A stretch of 64,000 bases of DNA from Streptomyces sp. TLI_171 (GCF_003610255.1 NZ_RAPS01000001.1:5917001-5981000); one strand, 5' to 3'; numbered from the stretch's first letter, positions 9,032 to 17,851 are shown. The notes: a model not told the origin generated them from the sequence alone. Numbers and translations: made by a program.

Positions 9032-10246
9032 ATGGACGAGAAAACCGTCTTAACCGCCCTGACAGAGGGGCCCCAGCGGGTGCCCGCGCTCTCAACACTG
9101 GCCAGCGGGCCGCAGGTCGTCGACTGTCCCGATCTGGGCAGCGGAAGACTCGTGTTCCCGCGCTTCCGGGAGGTCCGCCACCTGCTGCGGGATCCGAACT
9201 TCCTGTGCGCGCCGACCGCCGCCGGGATGCTCCAGGAGATCGACCTGGGCCTGCGCTCCGTGCTGGAGCCCGTGAAGTCGTGGGTGCTCTACTCGGACGC
9301 ACCCCAGCACCCCCGGCTGAGAGGGCTGTTGGCGAAGGCGTTCACACCGCGCCGCATCGCAGCCCTCGCCCCGCGTCTCGAAGCGGAGGCCGAGGAACTG
9401 GTGTCGCGCTTCGTGGCGGCCGGTGGCGGGGACGCGGCGCGGGAGGTCGCCGAGCCCTTGCCGGTGAGCACGATCTGCACGCTGTTGGGCGTTCCCCGAG
9501 AGGACCGCGACCTCCTGGTGCGGTGGGTCGACGACGTCCTCCTGCTCACCGAGCCGACGCTCAACGAGGACCAGGAGCTGCGGCTCGCCGACGGGTGGAG
9601 TCGGCTGTGGGCGTACTTCTCCGAGCGTGTCGAGCAGCGCCGCGCCGAGCGCGCCGACGACATCGTCTCGGCGCTGGTGGAAGCAGAGGAACACGGCCAG
9701 CGCCTCACCCGCGAGGAGGCCGTCGCCAACCTGATCACCCTGCTCGTAGGGGGCCACGAGACGACGACGGGACTGATCGGCGGCATCCTGCGCGCCCTCG
9801 CACAACACCCGGACCTGACACCGCTCGTAGCCGACTCCGCCGACGCGGCCGGCGCGTTCGTCGAGGAGGTGCTGCGCCTGGACGGCCCCGCCCAGATCAC
9901 CGCCCGCACCGCGGCGGCGGACTGCGAGGTCTTCGGCGTCCCGGTGCCGGCGGGCAGGCGGTTGATCCTCCTGCAGGCATCGGCGAACCGCGACCCCGAG
10001 GTGTTCGAGGAACCGGAGGCGTTCCGGCTCGACCGGCGGCCCAACCGGCACGTCGGCTTCGGCCACGGCCCGCACGCCTGCTTCGGTGCCGCGCTGGCCC
10101 GCATGGAAGGCGCCGCCGTGCTGCGCGCCGTCGCACGCCGAGGTGTCCGCCTCCGAGTCGCGGACGGAACGCAGTGGAAGCCCTCACAGGTGATCCGTTC
10201 CGCCACCGCCCTGCCCGTCGCCGTCGAGGAAAGGGGTGCCCGGTGA
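9032..10246 (+). CDS. cytochrome P450
   Basis: The 404-residue size is that of a bacterial class I P450. The I-helix oxygen-binding motif GGHETT is near residue 240, the K-helix ExxR is EEVLR near 278 and the heme loop FGHGPHACFG is near 343-352 with the Cys ligand around 350. It should hydroxylate or otherwise oxidise a small molecule using external ferredoxin partners, none of which is in the window. ATG 9032 has GGGGAGAA nearby; the reading further upstream is rejected. It is the first gene of the coupled run 9032..15100 and overlaps the next gene by GTGA. Confidence 0.96.
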   Translation: MDEKTVLTALTEGPQRVPALSTLASGPQVVDCPDLGSGRLVFPRFREVRHLLRDPNFLCAPTAAGMLQEIDLGLRSVLEPVKSWVLYSDAPQHPRLRGLLAKAFTPRRIAALAPRLEAEAEELVSRFVAAGGGDAAREVAEPLPVSTICTLLGVPREDRDLLVRWVDDVLLLTEPTLNEDQELRLADGWSRLWAYFSERVEQRRAERADDIVSALVEAEEHGQRLTREEAVANLITLLVGGHETTTGLIGGILRALAQHPDLTPLVADSADAAGAFVEEVLRLDGPAQITARTAAADCEVFGVPVPAGRRLILLQASANRDPEVFEEPEAFRLDRRPNRHVGFGHGPHACFGAALARMEGAAVLRAVARRGVRLRVADGTQWKPSQVIRSATALPVAVEERGAR

Positions 10247-10734
10247 TCCTGACCGGCGACGCGATCCGGAACGCCGTCGACTCGGGCGAGATCACCTTCT
10301 CCCCGTACGACGTGGCCGGCGTCAACCCCAACTCGATCAACTACCACCTCGGCCGCGGACTCAAGGTCTTCGAGGACGGCGGGTGGAGGGACGTCGACCT
10401 GCCGGACGCCGGCTTCATCCTGGAGCCGCACCGGATGTACCTGGGGCACACCGAGGAAGTCATCGGCAGCAGCCGGTTCGCGATGCGGCTGATCGGATGC
10501 AGCAGCAACGGACGGCGCGGCCTGTTCCTCCAGCTCAGCGCCGACCTCGGGCACACCACCTCCTGCCACCGCTGGACGCTGGAGATCCTCGCGGCCCTGC
10601 CCACCCGCCTGCGCCCCGGGATGGTGGCCGGCCAGGTCAGCTTCTGGCACAACACCGGCCGCCTCGACCCGAGCCCGGCCACCTACGCCCGCTTCAACCA
10701 CGCCTGCGAACCGCAGATCGGAGTGACGCCGTGA
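10243..10734 (+). CDS. dCTP-deaminase/dUTPase-fold protein, first copy
   Basis: The 163-residue protein starts with VILTGDAIRNAVDSGEITFSP and NSINYHLG, close to dCTP deaminases (I.L.D..I...I..G.I...P and S.D..LG). The C-terminal half has SSNGRRGLF and HRWTLEIL with GQVSFW, where the Glu of TLEI matches the catalytic Glu of the family. The usual Ser-Arg region and the DPGF loop are altered, so the substrate may not be dCTP. GTG 10243 overlaps the P450 stop. The next gene is a second member of the family, which suggests a hetero-oligomer or duplicated function. Confidence 0.82.
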   Translation: MILTGDAIRNAVDSGEITFSPYDVAGVNPNSINYHLGRGLKVFEDGGWRDVDLPDAGFILEPHRMYLGHTEEVIGSSRFAMRLIGCSSNGRRGLFLQLSADLGHTTSCHRWTLEILAALPTRLRPGMVAGQVSFWHNTGRLDPSPATYARFNHACEPQIGVTP

Positions 10735-11273
10735 TCCTCACCGGAGCCCAGATCGCGCAGGAAGTCACCGCCGGCCGCATCCGGATCACGCCCTTCGACC
10801 CGGCACGCTGCACCACCAACAGCTACGACCTGACCCTGGGCCGCCGCCTGGCGAGGTACCGCCCCGGCCAGGTCCTCGACCCCCTGCACGAGCCGGAGGT
10901 CGAATACTTCGAGATCCCCGCCGACGGCTACCCGATGGAGCCCGGGGAGTTCGTCCTGGGCGAGACCGCCGAGCAGCTCGGCAGCGACACCTTCGTACCG
11001 CTCATACACGCCAAGAGCGGCTTCGCCCGCTGCGGAGCCTTCGCGCACGTCACCGCCGACTTGATCGACCTCGGCTTCTTCGGGCACTCCACCCTGCAGC
11101 TCTACGCCACCTTGCCCGTGGTGCTCGTTGCCGGCATGCCGCTGGCCCAGGTGACCTTCTGGACCACGTACGGCGAGATCGCCGACCTGTACGCGGGCAA
11201 GTACCAGGGCGGGGACGGCCCACTGCCCTCGCGCAGCCACCTCGACGCATGGGCGGTCGGCGCCCGTGGCTGA
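10731..11273 (+). CDS. dCTP-deaminase-like protein, second copy with Gln at the catalytic Glu
   Basis: The 180-residue product begins ILTGAQIAQEVTAGRIRITP and contains TTNSYDLTLG, HAKSGFARCGAFAHVTADLI, DLGFFG and STLQLYA with AQVTFW. This is the dCTP deaminase layout, including the trimer loop, but where canonical enzymes have TLEL with the catalytic Glu this protein has TLQL. It may therefore be a non-catalytic partner of the first copy or bind a different nucleotide. GTG 10731 overlaps the preceding stop, so the two copies are coupled. Its own end overlaps the next gene by eight bases. Confidence 0.85.
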   Translation: MILTGAQIAQEVTAGRIRITPFDPARCTTNSYDLTLGRRLARYRPGQVLDPLHEPEVEYFEIPADGYPMEPGEFVLGETAEQLGSDTFVPLIHAKSGFARCGAFAHVTADLIDLGFFGHSTLQLYATLPVVLVAGMPLAQVTFWTTYGEIADLYAGKYQGGDGPLPSRSHLDAWAVGARG

Positions 11274-13677
11274 CGACGGCTTCCGCACCATCCAGAGCGC
11301 CTCGGCGTGCCTGTTCGCCGCCCGCGCCCGCATCGAGACCGTCCCGGCGTACACCGGCACCCGGCCCTACGACGCGGGCCTCGCCGCCGGGGCCGCGGTC
11401 GCCGACCTCGCGCGCCGGATCGAGGCCGAGGAAGTCGACGGACTCCTCCTCCAGCTCACCGACCCCGGCCTCGGCTCCACGATCGAGGTCCTGGCCGACA
11501 CGGTCCGCCAGGCCGTCACCGGCCTGCTGGTCGCGATCGGCGCCGACCCGGCCGCCGCGCTCGCCGGGGCCGGCACCGACGGTTGGTGGCTGCACCTGGC
11601 CGGAGTCCGCTGGTTCCTGATCGCCTTCGCCCCCTGCTACCCGGACACCTCCCCGCGCTCCACCCGCGGGTCGACCACCACCTTCCTCCTCCTGCAGCCC
11701 GTCCACTCCTTCGACCGGCACGCCACCCCCAGGGGCACGGTGATCGCCCCCGCCGTCCGCGAGCGCATCCGCGCCGCCCACCAGGCGGCCGGCACCCCCT
11801 ACAACACCGCCCACGCCCAGCAGACCGCCGAGGCCAAGAAGTTCGTCGCCCCGCTCCACCCCGACGACCCGCCCGTCACCTGGTGGCTCACCCACACGAG
11901 CGAAGCGGGGAGCGCGAGCACCGACACCACCGCGCTCGCCGCCGCCATCGCCCGCACCCACTCCAGCGGCACCCCCACCCGGTGGGACGCGCCCGCTGAA
12001 CTGCTCAGCGCCGCCGCCGTCCTGTTCACCGAGCACCCCGCCGACGGTGCCGACCAGCTGCTGGCCGGCATCGCCCGCCTCCTCGACCACGGACCCCACC
12101 AAGCCGTCCTCCTCCACAGCGCCCCCGGCACCCGCGGACCGCGCGAACTCGACGTCCTCCACCACGCGCTCGCCGCCGCCGCCGAACCCGGGCAACCGCC
12201 CTGGCCGCACGGACCGGCCGACCCCGCCCGCCTGGCCGCCGCCGCCCAGACCTTCAGCGCCACCATCCCCTGCCAGCTCACCGCCCTGCGCACCGCCGCC
12301 GTCCTCCACCTGCTGCGACTGCTGCCCGAAACCCGCGGCGAGCAGCACCGTGACCTGCTGCGGCGCACCGCCTGGCTCCTCGACCCGCGCACCGACGACC
12401 CCGTCCACCTGCTGCTCACCCTCACCGGCCCCGACGACCCGCTCGCCCCGCCGCCCCGCAGCTCCGCCACCGCCCGTCCGCGCGGCACCGCCCCGCTGCC
12501 GCTGGCCGACTGGGCGACTTGGCCGACCCCGGGTCGGCAGCTCCTGCTGGCCGGGCGTATCACCGCGGTCCGCGTCCACCGCAAGAGCGCGTTCGCCGAC
12601 CTCGCCTGGGACGGCCGCACCGCCCAACTCGCCCTTGACCCCGCCGCTGCGGCCGGGCTGCACACCGGTGACCTGGTCGCCGCCCGCGGCACCTGCTCCA
12701 CCAGCCGCACCGGCCAGCCCACCCTCTTCGTCGAGCACCTCGACCTGCACGAGAGCGGCGCCCCCGTGCCGCCGCCGCCCTCCATGCTCCTGACTCCGGT
12801 GCTGGAGCCGCTGCGAGCGCACCTCGCCGCGAGCGGCTTCCAGGAAACGATCACCCCCATCCTCACCAATGGCTACTTCGGCGGCGCCGCCCGGCCGTTC
12901 ACCACCTGGGCCCACGCCGCCGGACAGCACCAGTACCTGCGCGTCACCAGCGAACTCGACCTCCTCGCCACCATCGCCGCCGGGACCACCCGCTGCTACG
13001 AGATCGGCCCGAGCTTCCGCAACGAAGGCCAACGAGGCCGACCCGCAGTCGAGTTCGTGATGCTGGAGGCGTACGCGGCCGACCTCACCCTGCCGCAGGC
13101 CACCGCCCGCCTCGCCGACCTCGTCACCAACACCACCGCCCTCACTGCCCCGCTGGTCCACCGCACCTTCGACCACGCCTTCGCCGCCATCACCGGCATC
13201 CACCCCGCCGACGGGACCGCCGTCCGCGCGCTCGCCGCCGAACGCATCCCCTACACCGCCCAGCACACCGACGACCCGGACCACCTCGCCCGCCGCCTGT
13301 GGCGCCACAGCGTCCGCCAGCACCTGCGCGGCTTCACCGCGATCACCGACATCCCCGGCCCCGCCTCACCCCTCATCGCCGGCACCGGCCGCCAGGCCCA
13401 ACGGGTCTGGCTCTACGCCGACGGACTCGAACTCGCCGAGATCGCCGCCAACGAACGCGACCCGCACCGCCTCGCCGCCGCCTTCGCCGCTCAGTTCGCC
13501 GCGGACCGCCACCTCGCCCACCGCTGCTACCAGCAGGTCGTCGACCTGTACGACAGCGGCCTGCCCCCGTGCGTCGGCTTCGGCATGAGCGTCACCCGCC
13601 TCGCCGGCCTCCACCCCACCCACCTCCTGCCCGCCCAGCGCCGAGCCCCGCACCACGCCACCGAGAGGACCCCATGA
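11266..13677 (+). CDS. 803-residue fusion: N-terminal unknown domains plus class II lysyl-tRNA-synthetase-like module
   Basis: The C-terminal ~380 residues look like class II LysRS. An OB-fold begins near residue 423 (LLLAGRITAVRVHRKSAFAD), motif 2 is FRNEG near 583 followed by VEFVMLEAYAAD, the lysine-site region reads LELAEIAANERDP near 730, and motif 3 is GFGMSVTRL near 770. The first ~220 residues (GWWLHLAGVRWFLIAFAPCY, TTFLLLQPVHSFDRH) resemble YqcI/YcgG-type proteins, but I could not confirm that family. Residues ~225-410 are helical and unrecognised. A canonical LysRS is about 500 residues and lacks this N-terminus. It probably activates lysine or a relative for a small-molecule product. 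GTG 11266 overlaps the previous gene by eight bases; its stop overlaps the methyltransferase ATG. Confidence 0.8.
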   Translation: MADDGFRTIQSASACLFAARARIETVPAYTGTRPYDAGLAAGAAVADLARRIEAEEVDGLLLQLTDPGLGSTIEVLADTVRQAVTGLLVAIGADPAAALAGAGTDGWWLHLAGVRWFLIAFAPCYPDTSPRSTRGSTTTFLLLQPVHSFDRHATPRGTVIAPAVRERIRAAHQAAGTPYNTAHAQQTAEAKKFVAPLHPDDPPVTWWLTHTSEAGSASTDTTALAAAIARTHSSGTPTRWDAPAELLSAAAVLFTEHPADGADQLLAGIARLLDHGPHQAVLLHSAPGTRGPRELDVLHHALAAAAEPGQPPWPHGPADPARLAAAAQTFSATIPCQLTALRTAAVLHLLRLLPETRGEQHRDLLRRTAWLLDPRTDDPVHLLLTLTGPDDPLAPPPRSSATARPRGTAPLPLADWATWPTPGRQLLLAGRITAVRVHRKSAFADLAWDGRTAQLALDPAAAAGLHTGDLVAARGTCSTSRTGQPTLFVEHLDLHESGAPVPPPPSMLLTPVLEPLRAHLAASGFQETITPILTNGYFGGAARPFTTWAHAAGQHQYLRVTSELDLLATIAAGTTRCYEIGPSFRNEGQRGRPAVEFVMLEAYAADLTLPQATARLADLVTNTTALTAPLVHRTFDHAFAAITGIHPADGTAVRALAAERIPYTAQHTDDPDHLARRLWRHSVRQHLRGFTAITDIPGPASPLIAGTGRQAQRVWLYADGLELAEIAANERDPHRLAAAFAAQFAADRHLAHRCYQQVVDLYDSGLPPCVGFGMSVTRLAGLHPTHLLPAQRRAPHHATERTP

Positions 13678-14537
13678 CCGCCACCGCCGCCGCGTCCGCC
13701 ATCACCCGCTGGCCCCTGCCCTCGATCCCCCGCACCGCCGAGGAGGTCTGGGCCGCCAGTTACCCCGACTTCGTCGCCATGGTCAACCAGACCAACGTCA
13801 TGCCCGGAGCCCACGCCACCCTCAGCACCTGGGCCCTGCACTCCCGCCTGGGCCGGCACCACCACCTCCTCGACGTCGCCTGCACCACCGGCTTCACCAG
13901 CCGCGAACTCGCCCGCCTCACCGGCTGCACCGCCACCGGCTTCGACCTCAGCGCCGACTCCGTCGCCCTCGCCCGCTACAACCACCAGCTCCTCGACCCG
14001 TCCCTGAACCTCACCTACCACCAGGCCGACGGCACCACCTACACCTCCGACCACCCCTTCACCCACATCGCCGTCGGCGCCGCCCTCGGCTTCTTCCCCG
14101 ACCCGCCCGCCATGGCCCGCCGCCTGCTGAACCTCCTGGCTCCCGACGGCTACATCCTCGCCTCCCCCTTCTGGGCCCCCGAAGCGCTGCCCGAGCACGC
14201 CGCCGCCGTCCGCCGCGACGTCTTCGGCATCACCAGCCCCATGGAGAACCGCGACCAGGCCCTCGCCCTCTTCGCCGGCCTCGACGTCCTCCACCAGGCC
14301 GACCACACCCTCACCCCCGAGAGCGCCGACGCCATCGAGCACTACTGCCGCTCCACCGTCGACCGCGTCCTCGATCAGAGCGGCGGCACCGACCTCACCG
14401 TCCGCACCGCCATGCTCGACCGCCTGCGCCAGGTCAAGCACGCCACCAACACCCTGCGCACCCACCAGCGCTACACCGTCCTGGTCCTGCGCCACGACGC
14501 CCACACCTACCCGAACCGGTACGTCGAACTCTTCTGA
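13674..14537 (+). CDS. class I SAM-dependent methyltransferase
   Basis: The 287-residue protein has SAM motif I as LLDVACTTGFTSRE near residue 64 (Cys-Thr-Thr in place of the usual Gly-x-Gly), an acidic motif II (ATGFDLSADSVALA), and a post-motif region (HIAVGAALGFFPDPPAMARR). The LLAPDGYILASPFW segment matches the small-molecule methyltransferase fold. The target atom is unknown. ATGA at 13674 overlaps the LysRS-fusion stop, so it is co-translated with it, as expected for one pathway. Confidence 0.88.
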   Translation: MTATAAASAITRWPLPSIPRTAEEVWAASYPDFVAMVNQTNVMPGAHATLSTWALHSRLGRHHHLLDVACTTGFTSRELARLTGCTATGFDLSADSVALARYNHQLLDPSLNLTYHQADGTTYTSDHPFTHIAVGAALGFFPDPPAMARRLLNLLAPDGYILASPFWAPEALPEHAAAVRRDVFGITSPMENRDQALALFAGLDVLHQADHTLTPESADAIEHYCRSTVDRVLDQSGGTDLTVRTAMLDRLRQVKHATNTLRTHQRYTVLVLRHDAHTYPNRYVELF

Positions 14538-14560
14538 CCCACCGACCAAAGGCCCCCAAC

Positions 14561-15100
14561 GTGATCCTCTTCGTGAACGGCCCCTTCGGCGTCGGCAAAA
14601 CCACGACCGTCGGCCTGATCGCCCAACGGCGGCCCGACACCCTGGTCATCAACCCCGAGGACATCGGCCACATGCTCTGGAAGCAGCTCCCCGCGGACCT
14701 GCGGCACGAGGAGTTCGAGCTGGAGCCGCTCTGGCCGCCGCTCACCTGGCGCATGCTCGACCAGGCGGCCCGGCACTACGACCGCCTCGTCGTCGTCCCC
14801 ATGACCATCGCCCGCACGCCCGTCTTCGACCAGATCGTCCGCCCGCTGCGCGAAGCCGGCCACCGCGTGCACCACTTCACCCTGCTCGCCCCCGCCGCCA
14901 CCATCCGCGCCCGCCTACGCGAACGCGGAGAAGGCCCGGACAAGTGGGGCCCGCTCAGCTGGGAGGGTAACCAGGTCGAACGCTGCCTGGACGCCCTGCA
15001 CCGCCCGGAGTTCGCCGACCACCTCGACACCGAACACCGCCCGGCCGCCGACATCGCCGACGAGATCCTCACCCGCGCCGGACTCCTCCCGACCGCCTGA
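14561..15100 (+). CDS. P-loop kinase-like protein of the TmrB (tunicamycin-resistance) type
   Basis: The 179-residue protein begins ILFVNGPFGVGKTTTVGLIA, a Walker A motif at residues 7-14, followed by INPEDIGHMLW and, later, LLAPAATIRARLRERGEG. The size and layout match AAA/dNMP-kinase-like proteins related to TmrB, which binds tunicamycin and confers resistance. GTG 14561 has AAAGG upstream. It ends the 9032..15100 run. A TmrB-like protein at the end of a run with P450, methyltransferase and nucleotide enzymes suggests a self-resistance role, but this is inference. Confidence 0.8.
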   Translation: MILFVNGPFGVGKTTTVGLIAQRRPDTLVINPEDIGHMLWKQLPADLRHEEFELEPLWPPLTWRMLDQAARHYDRLVVVPMTIARTPVFDQIVRPLREAGHRVHHFTLLAPAATIRARLRERGEGPDKWGPLSWEGNQVERCLDALHRPEFADHLDTEHRPAADIADEILTRAGLLPTA

Positions 15101-15106
15101 ACCCGA

Positions 15107-15142
15107 GGGGGCGGCCCGGAGCACACCGCTCCGAGCCGCCCC
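15107..15142. terminator. bidirectional hairpin between the kinase and class I LysRS genes
   Basis: GGGCGGCCCGGAGC pairs with GCTCCGAGCCGCCC around a short ACACC loop, with one unpaired base in the stem. It lies between the convergent genes ending at 15100 and 15161. Confidence 0.75.
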
Positions 15143-15160
15143 GCGACGTTCAACCGCCCG

Positions 15161-16822
15161 CTACGCGAGCGACAGCAGCGACCGCAGCCGCTCCGGGCCG
15201 AGCGCCAGCAGCAGGGTCGGCAGCCGCGGCCCGGTGTCCCGGCCCACCAGCAGCTCGTACAGCAGCACGAACAGCTCCCGCTGGGCCACCTTGAGCTCAG
15301 GCGTCGCCGGAGCGTCCAGCGGCAGACCCGCCTGGAGCTTGGGCACGCCGTACACCAGCGCCGTCAGCCCCGGCAGCGACCAGTGCTCCTCCAGGCCGTC
15401 CAGCAGGAGCTTCAACGCCTCCCGCTGAACCGGCTCCAGCGCCTCCAGCCGCTCCGCGTCCGGCTCCGTGCGCACCTGCGTGCGCTCCTCGGCCGGGAGG
15501 GTCTCCGTCCACGCCTGGGCGCGGTCCAGCCTCGGCCGGGCCTCCTCCAAGTTCGCCAGCGGCTCCTCGACGGTGGCGTCCCGCAGGATCCGCAGCGTCT
15601 GCACCGGGTCGCCCGCGGCGACGTCCGCCGCGGCGGCCAGCAGCCGGAACGGCAGCGGCCGGGGAGTCGTCGGCAGCGGCCCGGCCGCCGGACCGACGGC
15701 GCGGGTCTGGGCCGCGGCCTCGGCCTCCGACGCTGTCCCGGCCGCCAACTTCTGCCCGAGCGCATCCCACTCGTCGTACGTCCGCTGGATCTCCTGGCCC
15801 ATCGCGACCGTGATGGCTTGCCGGGGCTGGCGGCGGACGTACAGCCAGCGCAGCATCGGCGGCTCCAGCACCGCCAGGAGGTCGGCCGGAGTCACCACCC
15901 CGCCCTTCGAGCTGGACATCTTCGCCATGCCGCTGATGCCGACGAAGGCGTACCCGAGGTAGGACGGCGGCTGCCCGTCGAAGACCTCGCGCACCAGCTG
16001 CGAGCCGACCGCGAAACTCGACCCCGGAGAGGAGTGGTCGACACCGCCGGCCTCGAAGGTGACCCCCTCGAACTTCCAGCGCATCGGCCAGTCCACCTTC
16101 CAGACCAGCTTGCCGCCGTCCTCCTCGGACAGCGCGAACCCGCCCTGGTGCCCGCACTCGCACCGGTAGTCCATCCGCGTGCTCTCGTCGTCGAAGGCGA
16201 CCACGGTGGTGGAGTCGCGGCCGCAGACTTCGCAGTACGGCCGGTACGGGTAGTAGTCGCTACCGGCGGCCGACGCGGCCTCCTCGTCGTCCTGCTCCAG
16301 CTCCGCCCCGGCGGCCTTCTTCGTCCGGTACCGGCCGAGAACCGCGTCGATCCGCTGCCGCTGCCGCTGCCGCATCGCGTGCACGATCTGCTCGCGATAC
16401 GCGCCGGAGGTGTACATCTGGGTCTGGCTGATCTCGTCGACCTCGACGCCCAGCGCCGCCAGCGCCGCGCGAAGCGGGGCCTTGAAGTGCTCCGCCCAGT
16501 TCTCGTGCTGCCCGCACGGGTCGGGCACCGCGGTCAGCGGCCGACCGATGTGCTCCGCCCAGCTCTCCGGCACCCCGGCCGGGATCTTCCGCAGCCGGTC
16601 GTAGTCGTCCCAGGAGAGCAGATGCCGGCACTCCAAACCCCGACGGCGCAGCTCGTCCGCGACGAAGTGCGGCACCAGAAGCTCGCGCAGGTTGCCCAGG
16701 TGGATCGGGCCCGACGGGGAGACCCCTGACGCGCACACCAGCGGAGCCCCGCCACGGCGTTTGGCCTCGGCGATCACCTGGTCCGCAGCCGCAACCACCC
16801 AATCGCTCTGCCCCACACCCAT
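15161..16822 (-). CDS. lysS: class I lysyl-tRNA synthetase
   Basis: The 553-residue length fits class I LysRS, a family unrelated to class II LysRS. The HIGH-like signature is HLGN at residues 41-44, the KMSKS signature is KMSSSKG near 300, and a zinc-ribbon is formed by CEVCGRDS and CECGHQGG near 200-230. It charges tRNA-Lys in the cytoplasm. Streptomyces use class I or class II LysRS, so this could be a housekeeping or an accessory copy. It faces a gene for a class II LysRS-like fusion (11266..13677) across a terminator. A GGAGGG sequence stands ahead of ATG 16822. Confidence 0.95.
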   Translation of the reverse strand: MGVGQSDWVVAAADQVIAEAKRRGGAPLVCASGVSPSGPIHLGNLRELLVPHFVADELRRRGLECRHLLSWDDYDRLRKIPAGVPESWAEHIGRPLTAVPDPCGQHENWAEHFKAPLRAALAALGVEVDEISQTQMYTSGAYREQIVHAMRQRQRQRIDAVLGRYRTKKAAGAELEQDDEEAASAAGSDYYPYRPYCEVCGRDSTTVVAFDDESTRMDYRCECGHQGGFALSEEDGGKLVWKVDWPMRWKFEGVTFEAGGVDHSSPGSSFAVGSQLVREVFDGQPPSYLGYAFVGISGMAKMSSSKGGVVTPADLLAVLEPPMLRWLYVRRQPRQAITVAMGQEIQRTYDEWDALGQKLAAGTASEAEAAAQTRAVGPAAGPLPTTPRPLPFRLLAAAADVAAGDPVQTLRILRDATVEEPLANLEEARPRLDRAQAWTETLPAEERTQVRTEPDAERLEALEPVQREALKLLLDGLEEHWSLPGLTALVYGVPKLQAGLPLDAPATPELKVAQRELFVLLYELLVGRDTGPRLPTLLLALGPERLRSLLSLA

Positions 16823-17296
16823 GCCGAAACCCTCCAGCTGACTGACGTCTATTCAGGTTCAAGTAGCCTAAGGGAAATTGATCAAGATCAACGCCAGGCT
16901 GGGGGGTGTGGGGTGCCCGTAGATCGCGACAAGGTGCTCAAGCTCTCCATCGATCCAGGCTGATGCCTGGTGCCGAGGGGCGGGGTCAGCCCGGGTTCCG
17001 CTGCCTTTGTTGTCAGCCGTCCCGGCCGCGCAAGCATGAGGAGGCGGCTGGCTTCCAGGGACTCAAGATCGCCATGGGCGTATCGCCTGATTTTGATCTT
17101 CACGCCCCGGGGTGGCGCATCGCCCGTAGTGACCTTCACAACACGCTCAGCCTTCGCGCTTCCCCTTTCATCCTTGTACGATCAAACGGCCAGGCGAGGC
17201 ACTCGACCGACCATCGGGTGTGCTGATTCAGGGTCCTGGCCGTTGGTGCCCCACATGCGAGAACCAGGTCGGGGCTGGCTGTTAACTGGAGCGATC
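16823..17296. other. 474-base gene-free stretch
   Basis: No supported gene is seen here. The short readings carry no recognisable domain and overlap in several frames. The stretch contains the divergent upstream regions of the lysS gene and the ImmA/IrrE gene. The sequence becomes slightly less GC-rich towards 17150, in step with the two genes that follow. Confidence 0.6.
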
Positions 17297-17851
17297 ATGC
17301 GTTGGCGTAGGGACCCCTCGCAGCGTGCCCTCGTGCGAGAGTGTCAGAAGCTGATCGCCGATCTTCCCGTACCTGCCCCGTTTAGCGTCGAGGGTCTGGT
17401 GCGGAACATGGAGGTCGCGCTGGGGCGCGAGATCCGACTGGTGCCGCTAGAGGACCCTGATGGCGGCTTGGGTACGGCATGCGGCCTGCGGGTCAAAGCG
17501 CCCGACTTCACGATTGTTCTTTATCGGCGCCGTTCGAGCCGCAATCAAACTGAGCACATCATCCTCCATGAACTCGCACACGAGTGGTTGGATCATGGAA
17601 CTTCCCTGTCGCCGGCTGAAATCGAGCGGTATGTCCCTGAGCGCATCCGGCACGAAGTCCTCCGCCGTTTCCCGATGGCCCTAGTCCAGGGGCGTGTGGA
17701 TTTCGACAGCCCGGAGGAGAAGCAGGCCGAGATTTCAGCCTCGCTGATTAAGCGGCTGGGGCGGCGCCAGCCGGTTGCAGGGGATGACCTGGTCAGCCTT
17801 CTGGAGTCTTCGCTGGTCCATCCGGTTGCCCCGCCGCAACGTCACATTTAG
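17297..17851 (+). CDS. ImmA/IrrE-family metallo-endopeptidase
   Basis: The 184-residue protein carries the zinc-protease motif HELAHEW near residues 89-95 (HExxH) and a downstream acidic helix with EKQAEISASL supplying the third ligand region, as in ImmA/IrrE peptidases, which cleave XRE-type repressors. ATG 17297 has TGGAGCGA upstream; extending further upstream adds low-quality sequence and is rejected. Base composition is less GC-biased than the neighbours, suggesting later arrival. The next gene encodes an MAB_1171c membrane protein, a pairing I recall from Streptomyces genomes. Confidence 0.9.
   Translation: MRWRRDPSQRALVRECQKLIADLPVPAPFSVEGLVRNMEVALGREIRLVPLEDPDGGLGTACGLRVKAPDFTIVLYRRRSSRNQTEHIILHELAHEWLDHGTSLSPAEIERYVPERIRHEVLRRFPMALVQGRVDFDSPEEKQAEISASLIKRLGRRQPVAGDDLVSLLESSLVHPVAPPQRHI

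Noticed and set aside
16970..17296. N-terminal extension of the ImmA/IrrE gene
   Set aside because: The extra ~109 residues are low-complexity with no ribosome site and no family match; ATG 17297 has a usable site.
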